A stretch of DNA of 64,000 bases from assembly GCF_000314975.1 (NCBI RefSeq), contig NZ_BAEN01000035.1:124001-188000 (forward strand). Reading direction: 5' to 3'. Of this stretch, positions 18,263 through 25,153 are shown piece after piece (the first letter of the stretch is position 1; every line of letters begins with the position of its first letter). The position numbers and the translations under genes are program-made. The notes beneath the pieces are model-generated. The model made no database searches, was not told the origin of the DNA, and worked only from the letters and a program-made list of their open reading frames with translations. The stretch comes from Aliiglaciecola lipolytica E3 (lineage in GTDB: Bacteria > Pseudomonadota > Gammaproteobacteria > Enterobacterales > Alteromonadaceae).

Positions 18263-18769
18263 TCATTGTGGCAAAACTGTATAAACGCTAATGCAAAAAA
18301 CAAATATATGGAGCAGCATAAATACACGAGGAATGTAAAGCTCAATGATTGTAAATGGCATATATAAATCAGGTTTTTCACCTTTGCCCACTGCTTCCCA
18401 TTCGGCATTGTATGGTCTAATAGGAAGCACTTTTTCTATTTCATTGATCACTCTAAACTTTGCGTTGTTTAAATCTTTATAGGATCGCACTAAGCGATAC
18501 CACATATATGAAACCGTAGCGCCAACAATTGCAACAACCCAGAAGGAGTTCGAATTACCCAAAGATAAATAGCTAAGTAGAGATACAAGCGCTGCGTTAA
18601 GCGACACAAAAAAAGCATTGGCGGTTTGTCGTCTATTGCTTATATTTTCTGTGGACGCTAAGTATATTTTGTATTGCTCAAAAAGATGAGCCTTATACTG
18701 GCTATTTGCATCGTAAGCAGCAGGATCAAGACCACTATACAATTTGTCATTTATCTCAGACGATTTCAT
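18263..18769 (-). CDS. RipA-like small multi-span membrane protein
   Basis: A 168-residue protein, last of a three-gene operon. After about 40 polar residues comes NRRQTANAFFVSLNAALVSL, two close membrane helices (about 47-92), a conserved cytosolic block YKDLNNAKFRVINEIEKVLP and a third helix near the C-terminus (about 143-165). This pattern resembles proteins annotated as RipA-family octameric membrane proteins and, more loosely, the SLATT-type 2TM proteins found beside immune sensors. Family name is by recall and not certain. It starts 35 bases after the fused sheath gene, so it is probably co-transcribed. It could be the membrane-associated partner or effector of that operon. Confidence 0.6.
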   Translation of the reverse strand: MKSSEINDKLYSGLDPAAYDANSQYKAHLFEQYKIYLASTENISNRRQTANAFFVSLNAALVSLLSYLSLGNSNSFWVVAIVGATVSYMWYRLVRSYKDLNNAKFRVINEIEKVLPIRPYNAEWEAVGKGEKPDLYMPFTIIELYIPRVFMLLHIFVFCISVYTVLPQ

Positions 18770-18804
18770 TGTTCATTCGCTACGTAAAATTAAAAAATAT
18801 ATTA

Positions 18805-20265
18805 TCAATAAATGCTTAATACGTTGAATTCATGTTGTGTGCATGGTGGATGTTCGAAACCTTCAATCCTTAACTGTATTTTGAGTAGACCTTTATAAAC
18901 ACCAGGCACGCCAGCGACCTCTTCAATCGAAACGCTTGCTTTAGAAAGCGGTTTCAATAAATCAACGCTTCTTTGTTTCTGGTTAACTCTGTCATCAATG
19001 TAAAATTTAAGCCATTGATTTACCATTCTAGTTAGCGAGTCAATATCCAAGTCTCTACCAAGTGTTTCTCTAATAATCATCGTAATATATCGAACAAACG
19101 CTGTAACAAATAGATTATAAGGTACTGAAACCATTAAACTAGCAATTTGATTGGCGCTCTGTTCAAAATATTTTCGGGGGCTTTGCAACGCAACTATGCC
19201 GCTAACAGGAGTCAGTAAAGTGCCTGTATCAGTTTTCACGGTATTAAAGCCTAAGCGTGTAAGTGCTTTAACAGATTGGTGATTTATTGATTCAGTTTCA
19301 GTAAAAGAAGCATTATTCTTGTTTGTGAAATTCCATAAGTCAGTGCCCGTAAAACACGGGACCAAATTAAGCGCAGCCGCAAAAACTGGGTTGACGATGT
19401 CGTGAAGATTAACAGTGCTTTCGTGTCTTAATGCTGCCATCATAGCAACGAATCTCGAAGATTCGTGATCACGCAATGCACGCCATCGTAGAAACTCTCT
19501 GGAGCTAAAATTAGTATCAACTTTTGTCCAATCTAAACTGTCATGCTGAAAACTATCACCAAATATTGTCAATGCAGCTTTTAAAAAGAAAAAACAGTCA
19601 GCTTTCATTCCAAGAAGTGCTAAGTATTCCATGACTTTCATATCTATATCATTTTGACTAAACTCAAAGTCTGTTAGTACCAATGAGTAAGGTGTCCCTT
19701 CAAATGTGCCATATTCATGTAGATACACTAAACGGTATAGATAACTTTCTTGTGTTACACCTAAGTTAACATCATTTATGAGCTCTTCCTTGCTTACATC
19801 CAACACTTTAATTACTAAATTGGACTCATTAGGCTTATTTATTAAAAGCTGATAAATACCGCGCAATGAGCCAAGCAGCTGTTGTAAACCTTCGTTTTGT
19901 AATATTTCGTTTAAAGCGTTGTGCATTTCGGTTTTAGACAAATTTAAAGTGTCATATTTTATTAATTCGTCTTCTATGTATTGTTCAAGTCGGGCGGGCT
20001 TAATATCTTCAAACGAACGAAATGAAATTAGAATTTGATAACTTAGATTCGTTAAATTCACAGTTATAGACGGTTTTACAATATTAAAAAAATCTCTAGT
20101 TTTATTTAAATCTATAGCTATGAATTGCCTATCCTTAAAGGGTATTTTAGATTCTACAGCCGATCTATTAAGATCCGCCACAATGCCAACCACAAAAGGT
20201 AATTCGATTTCTATTTGCTTGCCTTGTTGTTCTGAGGTGTATTTGAGTAGTGCAAATTTATTCAT
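18805..20265 (-). CDS. Fused TssB-TssC-like contractile-sheath protein (orphan)
   Basis: A 486-residue protein with features of both sheath subunits of type VI secretion in one chain. Residues about 15-105 resemble TssB: ELPFVVGIVADL, then KDRQFIAIDLNKTRDFF, then VKPSITVNL. Residues about 112-478 resemble TssC: a degenerate LLGSLRGIYQLL (the TssC FxxLExxWRGL region), LVIKVLDVSKEEL, EYGTFEGTPYSLVLTDFEF, FLRWRALRDHESSRFVAMM, SPRKYF and the C-terminal VPGVYKGLLKIQLRIEG. Separate TssB plus TssC total about 650 residues; here the TssB tail and the TssC N-terminal part that ClpV recognises are missing. No other T6SS gene is present. The gene starts 10 bases after the pentapeptide gene ends. Homology is fairly clear; function is unknown. 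Confidence 0.75.
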   Translation of the reverse strand: MNKFALLKYTSEQQGKQIEIELPFVVGIVADLNRSAVESKIPFKDRQFIAIDLNKTRDFFNIVKPSITVNLTNLSYQILISFRSFEDIKPARLEQYIEDELIKYDTLNLSKTEMHNALNEILQNEGLQQLLGSLRGIYQLLINKPNESNLVIKVLDVSKEELINDVNLGVTQESYLYRLVYLHEYGTFEGTPYSLVLTDFEFSQNDIDMKVMEYLALLGMKADCFFFLKAALTIFGDSFQHDSLDWTKVDTNFSSREFLRWRALRDHESSRFVAMMAALRHESTVNLHDIVNPVFAAALNLVPCFTGTDLWNFTNKNNASFTETESINHQSVKALTRLGFNTVKTDTGTLLTPVSGIVALQSPRKYFEQSANQIASLMVSVPYNLFVTAFVRYITMIIRETLGRDLDIDSLTRMVNQWLKFYIDDRVNQKQRSVDLLKPLSKASVSIEEVAGVPGVYKGLLKIQLRIEGFEHPPCTQHEFNVLSIY

Positions 20266-20275
20266 TGTTCACTCA

Positions 20276-21649
20276 CTACCCATTTTCGCGGATTTGTTTA
20301 GACATATTCATTGCTGGGGAAATCACCTGATCTAGACGGGTAATTAAGTCCGCTTCATCAGCATAGCTTTGCACTTCAAGAAACCAAGGATAGCGTTTCA
20401 AAAAATCAAGCATCCCAGGTTCCTGTTGAGCGTCTAAGATCACCGACTGAATCGGTAAAGAGGGCATGCTTGGAACTATTGCCCCCAATTCCTGCAATAC
20501 CGATTTAGCATCTGATAGGTCAGCAATTACAAACCTAGCCATACCTGCTAGAGTAGACACGGTTTCCGCAGTGGATCGACTTGCAGGTTTACCAAAGTCA
20601 AATACTATAGGAACAAGGTCAAATTGCTGACTTTTTAGCGCAACCCGAATAGCGTCAAGGGTTGGTTTTCGTGCCTCACTGAATCGGCCTAGTACTAGCA
20701 CAACCTTTGATGTTATGGTATCAATCACACGTCTTAAGCCCGCGTTATGCATGAGCATGTACATAAATTGAGCAACTTCTAGGTCATCGACAGAGATCAC
20801 TGCCTCGCCGAGTCTAGATATAATGAGATCGCCTTGTTTCGTACTGTCGTCAATACCTAAATCCCAAGCTGAAATACCATATATAGATGAACCTGTTAGG
20901 GTTGCACCCTTTAACGCAGTGCCAATCATTCTTACTTCCTCAAGATTGGCATGAGTTAAGCTTGTATTGTTAAGGCTAGCATAAGATAAGTTAGCACCAC
21001 TTAAGTTTACGAAAGACATATTAGCAGATGATAAATCTGCTTGAGATAAGTCAGCCTTATCAAATCTTGTTCTTGCAGGGTTAAACGTCGACACTGGACT
21101 ATTGAGTCTTGCATTCTTAAGGTTTGCTCTTAATAGGTTGGCACCAATAAAATGTGCTCCCATTGCTGATATTTGCTCAAGCCGCGCATCTACTAATGTC
21201 GCAGAACTAAAATCAGAGCCATCGAACATGCCTCCGAACATATCAATACGATCCATTTGTGCATGTGAAAACCGAGCCGCCCCCTCTGCTTTACATAATT
21301 GTGCTTGATGCAAATCCGCTCGTTCGAAAGTTGCACCATCCAGATTAGTCCTAGACAAGTTAGCTTCGACCAGATGTGCACCAGTAAAAATCGCTCTAGA
21401 CAGATTTACATTTTCTAGATTGGTTTGATATAAATGAGCGCCCGTTAAATCAGCATCAGAAAGATTTGATCCTTTTAAACAACAGCCCCCTAAATCAACG
21501 CCACGTAAATCTAACGGTTTATCGAAGTTAGGGTTAAAATCTATTTTGAAGTCCATTGCATTGATTTGCCTTAGTGAGCGTAATTGATTCCACGTACTTA
21601 CGCCTTTTGCGCCAGACATCAATAACTCACTTGCTTCAGCAAAGTTCAT
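20276..21649 (-). CDS. Pentapeptide-repeat protein with C-terminal TIR-like domain
   Basis: A protein of about 457 residues. Residues 1-45 form a cap (AEASELLMSGAKGVSTWNQL). Residues about 46-255 are pentapeptide repeats of the A(D/N)LSxA type, expected to form a quadrilateral beta-helix. Residues about 256-314 are a linker with ISVDDLEVAQFMYMLMHN. Residues about 315-445 form a Rossmann-like TIR-type domain: SKVVLVLGRFSEARKPTLDA, LVPIVFDFGKP, ARFVIADLSD and SVLQELGAIVP, whose Glu (about 387) could be the catalytic residue of an NAD-cleaving TIR. I start at ATG 21649; ATG 21682 is possible. First gene of a three-gene operon with the fused sheath gene. Function is not established. Confidence 0.75.
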   Translation of the reverse strand: MNFAEASELLMSGAKGVSTWNQLRSLRQINAMDFKIDFNPNFDKPLDLRGVDLGGCCLKGSNLSDADLTGAHLYQTNLENVNLSRAIFTGAHLVEANLSRTNLDGATFERADLHQAQLCKAEGAARFSHAQMDRIDMFGGMFDGSDFSSATLVDARLEQISAMGAHFIGANLLRANLKNARLNSPVSTFNPARTRFDKADLSQADLSSANMSFVNLSGANLSYASLNNTSLTHANLEEVRMIGTALKGATLTGSSIYGISAWDLGIDDSTKQGDLIISRLGEAVISVDDLEVAQFMYMLMHNAGLRRVIDTITSKVVLVLGRFSEARKPTLDAIRVALKSQQFDLVPIVFDFGKPASRSTAETVSTLAGMARFVIADLSDAKSVLQELGAIVPSMPSLPIQSVILDAQQEPGMLDFLKRYPWFLEVQSYADEADLITRLDQVISPAMNMSKQIRENG

Positions 21650-22170
21650 TATAGAGAACCTGAACTGTACGAAGGCTAACATTAAAGGTGGAATTGATCG
21701 CTGTAATCATATATTTCTCCTCAAACTAGCATTCACTGCGTTATACCAAGCAATAAGTAGTGTGCGTCAAATGGCAGACTTACTTGGATTTCGATTGTGT
21801 CTAGCCCCTAAGGCCTAAAGCAACTTGTTCTATGCTTAAGAAGATTAACAGTACAGTGTAAATAATGCACAACATACTGTTCAAATGCTCAAACACGATA
21901 ATATGTTGGTGTTTGCCGATATTGCGAAAAATTACTGATTGAGTCGAGATACCTGGTTTAGTTGCATCGCAACAACGTCAATTATTCATTGGTTTAACTA
22001 GAAGCTTAGTTTGCCGCGGGAGTATACCCGATGATATTTGTCCCAAAGCACAATGGCGTCATTAACACCTTGCCACTATATAGTTGTATGTTTACCTTCG
22101 GATTAGCATTAGCTTCCATTATTTCCGTAATAATGGAAGCCTCACAAAATACATCGGGACCGAATTTAGC
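21650..22170. other. Intergenic 0.5 kb upstream of the pentapeptide operon
   Basis: No gene is supported. It must hold the promoter of the three-gene minus-strand operon, but no clear -35/-10 pair was identified. It also contains a perfect hairpin (22112-22140), listed separately, beyond the end of the lectin-like gene. A 69-codon open stretch on the plus strand (22031-22240) lacks any protein-like pattern and overlaps the neighbouring gene's end. Confidence 0.5.
22112..22140. terminator. Perfect 12-bp hairpin, 5-base loop
   Basis: GCTTCCATTATT (22112-22123) and AATAATGGAAGC (22129-22140) pair perfectly around the loop TCCGT. It lies about 30 bases beyond the stop codon of the cysteine-rich lectin-like gene on the minus strand. 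A terminator or mRNA-stabilising hairpin is likely; there is no long T run. Confidence 0.6.
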
Positions 22171-23595
22171 CTATTTTATTAACCACATTGCACTCCACCA
22201 ACCAGAACTAATTTTACCACTTTCAATTTCTCCATTTTGAATGTGCAAGTATTGATCTGACTTCCAGCGATTTTTTAAACGAACGTAACGACTGTTTGGT
22301 ACTTTTTCTATTTGCCACTGCGCGCTCCACCATCCCGGTTTTATCTCTCCTACTGCGACTAGCCCATCCTGATTATGTATGTAAAGTTCTTGTTTCCAGT
22401 AATTTTTAATTCTAATGTACTGAGTCCCTGTCACGGACTCAATTATCCAACGTGCACTGTGCCAATTGGGCTTAACTACTGAAGCGGACAAAGGTCCGTT
22501 TTGGTTGTTTAAAAACAGGTTTTGCTTCCACCGATTTTGAATGCTCAGAAATTTCTCGATTGCTTTTTCTTCCTGCAAATTTTTAGCATTGGCCTCAGCT
22601 TTATCAACAGAGTCCTTCAGTTCAGCGATTTCACGATTGCCGTCAACGACTTCTGTATAACACGACATAACACCAACCTGAATCGGCGAGACACCAACAC
22701 CAATTGATAAACTATTCAGCGAACCGATGAATTGACCTTTTGTGCTCAGCACTTGTGCGGTGGTAAAACCGGCCTCAATAATAGGAGCAGACGCACCTTG
22801 TGAAGAAACAATGGATAACCCACTTACGTTGCTAAATTCGTCAAAGACACCAAAGTTCGCAAAGTTAGCGATTGAAAGATCAGACACACCACCAATGCAT
22901 ACCGCAACATAGCAACCAAACTCACCATCCTGCCCGTACACGGTTCCAACTTCTTGACTGTATGCTCCAGCAGCAGAAGAAGCTGTACCACCGCCATATG
23001 ACATAGTGGCATTAGCATTTTTTGCCGCCTTGACTAAATCATCGACTTTGAAGGCAGAGCACATTTGATTAGACGATAAAGGCAGATCATCAGGAACACA
23101 ACGTTGCGCAATCGGTTGGCATTTAAAGCCATTGCCACAAGGAGCGTCAGCCCAGCAACTATGACCTGGTTCTTGTGGAATATAGCAACGCCCGATCTCT
23201 TTATTTAACACTTCATGCGGTTTACACGACATATTACCTGAAGTTAACGTGGACACACCACGCATGCACGCCTCGCCGACACTGGTGTAACCACTTTTGC
23301 AACTTTTATAGCAACGTCCCCCAGTGCGAAACCAGCCGTCTTGACAGCTCATACTGCTGAGGCCTTTAGATGAGAACGGGGGTTTGTAACAAGTTAGGCC
23401 CATATTGGTATAACCACTAGGACAATCCGCGACTTTAGATGGGTTGCTATACGTGTCGGCACCCCGGGAGCAGAGTAAACCGATATTGGTATAGCCTTTT
23501 GGACAATCTGCAACACGTCCGCTAGCATTTGCAGAATAAATAGAGACGACTACTAAGAGCAATAAACTGGCAACGCTGGGTAAAAGCACATTCAT
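22171..23595 (-). CDS. Secreted cysteine-rich protein with three beta-trefoil-like repeats
   Basis: A 474-residue exported protein. The start at ATG 23595 has GGAG seven bases upstream and opens a signal peptide (LLPSVASLLLLVVVSIYSANA). Residues about 25-160 hold Cys-rich units of the form ADCPxGYTNxGLxC, with variants CQDGWFRTGGRCY and CKSGYTSVGEAC. A Gly/Ser-rich middle part follows, then a short coiled coil (EIAELKDSVDKAEANAKNLQ). The C-terminal 125 residues are three repeats of about 44 residues: IKNYWKQELYIHNQDG then GWWSAQW, VRLKNRWKSDQYLHIQNG then GWWSAMW, like ricin-B or fascin-type trefoil lobes. It probably binds a surface or glycan. Exact function is unknown. Confidence 0.7.
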   Translation of the reverse strand: MNVLLPSVASLLLLVVVSIYSANASGRVADCPKGYTNIGLLCSRGADTYSNPSKVADCPSGYTNMGLTCYKPPFSSKGLSSMSCQDGWFRTGGRCYKSCKSGYTSVGEACMRGVSTLTSGNMSCKPHEVLNKEIGRCYIPQEPGHSCWADAPCGNGFKCQPIAQRCVPDDLPLSSNQMCSAFKVDDLVKAAKNANATMSYGGGTASSAAGAYSQEVGTVYGQDGEFGCYVAVCIGGVSDLSIANFANFGVFDEFSNVSGLSIVSSQGASAPIIEAGFTTAQVLSTKGQFIGSLNSLSIGVGVSPIQVGVMSCYTEVVDGNREIAELKDSVDKAEANAKNLQEEKAIEKFLSIQNRWKQNLFLNNQNGPLSASVVKPNWHSARWIIESVTGTQYIRIKNYWKQELYIHNQDGLVAVGEIKPGWWSAQWQIEKVPNSRYVRLKNRWKSDQYLHIQNGEIESGKISSGWWSAMWLIK

Positions 23596-24454
23596 TAGAT
23601 GTCTCCTAACGGTAAGCTGCATCAAATTCGCTGGTAAGCTAGTAGAGTAAGCATTTATAGACGAACTAATAAGACAAAACGAATCATAGTAACTTATAAA
23701 GTAGAGGAGATATTGACTGAACACAATGTGAATGGGTGATGTATTGGTTCAACGCATTCCTGAGCTTCATGCATAGTGTACAACCACGCACAGTTAAGAG
23801 TTAATTAAACAAATTGTATTGAATGCTGTGAGCATAAGAAGAATCAACGCAATTTACTACCCTCTACAACAACTATGTTTTGACTAGATTAGTTTGTTTA
23901 AATGTCAAATTGTGGAAGTTTTGTTTGGCCTGATAATTTCCACCTAATGTGATCATTCAATTTTGAAGGAGTCAGCGTCTGCGCACGCTGCGACTGAAAG
24001 CTCATAACTTATTACGACCGCTTTACGTTGTGAGTTCAATTGGTCAATGCAACGCTATATTAATGACCGCTTTAGGTCGTTTGCTGCCATTTATCTAAAC
24101 ATCAATCCAGTGCCTGCCAATGGCACGAGAGGGATTCTTAATAGGTTTGATTGTGAATGTCCGCTGTTTGTCTATTGCTGCCGGTTGAAAACACCAGAAC
24201 CTACTTCTGCTTTACGCTCTAATCAGAATATCAGCATATGTGCCACTGGATAGGCGGCGATTAATTTAACCTAGTGTCTGCTGCCAGTATCGATGATAAA
24301 TGATTCTGACACGGTAACATCGTCATTAAAGGTTAATACACCAGTCACTGAAACTTTGTTCATAAAGCTGCTCATGGCCCACTTTTTTGCTTTCACATCT
24401 ATTTCACTTGCTCAGACATATCCTGGTTGCCACGCTAGTCAAGGAGCCGGGTTT
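23596..24454. other. Gene-poor 0.86-kb stretch upstream of the ABC transporter
   Basis: No gene is supported. A 68-codon open stretch at 24047-24253 has no protein-like pattern. An imperfect GC-rich hairpin lies near 23971-23996 (AGTCAGCGT facing ACGCTGCGACT). The segment around 24020-24250, with phrases such as GACCGCTTTAGGTCGTTTGC, looks like the decayed intergenic filler seen in many Alteromonadales genomes. It must hold the promoters of the divergent lectin-like and ABC genes, not located. Confidence 0.4.
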
Positions 24455-25153
24455 ATGTCATCGCATAGCAATTCAAAAATCGAACTACACAAAGTTGGTC
24501 AATCATTTGTTACTAACCAGCATAGCGTGAGTTTGTTCTCCGATTTAAGTTTTTCGATTGAGCAAGGGCGGTCGTACGCTATTACTGGGCCTTCAGGTTC
24601 GGGTAAGTCTAGTCTATTGATGCTCGCGTCAGGCTTAGAGCAGCCTTTCTCGGGAGAGGTTGTGTATAGCTACAATGGTCAAATCCAACCCATTAGTCAC
24701 ATTCGTTCTGAGATAGGGTTTATCTTTCAGCAGTTTCATTTGCTGCCCGAGTTCGACGCATTAAATAACGTAGCACTGCCACTTAAATTACGTGGTGATA
24801 AACAGGCGCTTGCTATTGCCAAGGAATGGCTAGAAAAAGTCGGGTTGGGGCACCGACTCAAACATAAACCGGCGCAGTTAAGTGGTGGTGAGCAACAGCG
24901 AGTAGCTATTGCCAGAGCACTGGTGTTTAACCCCAAATTTATTTTTGCCGATGAGCCCACTGGTAACTTGGATGCTCAAAGTGCGGGTGAAATTGCCGAT
25001 CTCTTGTTTGCTTGCTGTCGCGATAAAGGTGCTGGATTGGTGTTGGTCACTCACAGTGATTATTTGGCGCAACAGGCGCAGCAACAATTGCGATTTAATG
25101 CCGGGGAATGCCAGTGGCTTAGCACAGAGCTGGGGAGTAAGTGTCATGCATAA
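24455..25153 (+). CDS. ABC transporter ATP-binding protein (LolD/MacB type)
   Basis: A 232-residue ATPase. Walker A is GPSGSGKSS, the Q loop is [12 protein letters not shown], the signature is [15 protein letters not shown], Walker B is [12 protein letters not shown], and the H loop is VTHSD. The FQQFHLLP...NVALPL pattern is that of the LolD/MacB/FtsE group, which powers FtsX-like permeases by mechanotransmission. The start at ATG 24455 has AAGGAG eight bases upstream; an open reading frame continues further upstream but has no such site. Its last eight bases overlap the start of the permease gene, so the two are translationally coupled. Confidence 0.92.
   Translation: MSSHSNSKIELHKVGQSFVTNQHSVSLFSDLSFSIEQGRSYAITGPSGSGKSSLLMLASGLEQPFSGEVVYSYNGQIQPISHIRSEIGFIFQQFHLLPEFDALNNVALPLKLRGDKQALAIAKEWLEKVGLGHRLKHKPAQLSGGEQQRVAIARALVFNPKFIFADEPTGNLDAQSAGEIADLLFACCRDKGAGLVLVTHSDYLAQQAQQQLRFNAGECQWLSTELGSKCHA

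Noticed and set aside
18805-20265. A complete type VI secretion locus
   Set aside because: Only the fused sheath-like gene is present; no Hcp, VgrG, ClpV, TssK, TssJ/L/M or baseplate gene was found anywhere in the window.
24047-24253. 68-codon plus-strand open frame upstream of the ABC transporter
   Set aside because: No ribosome-binding site, no recognisable motif, Cys-rich random composition; the DNA looks like decayed filler.
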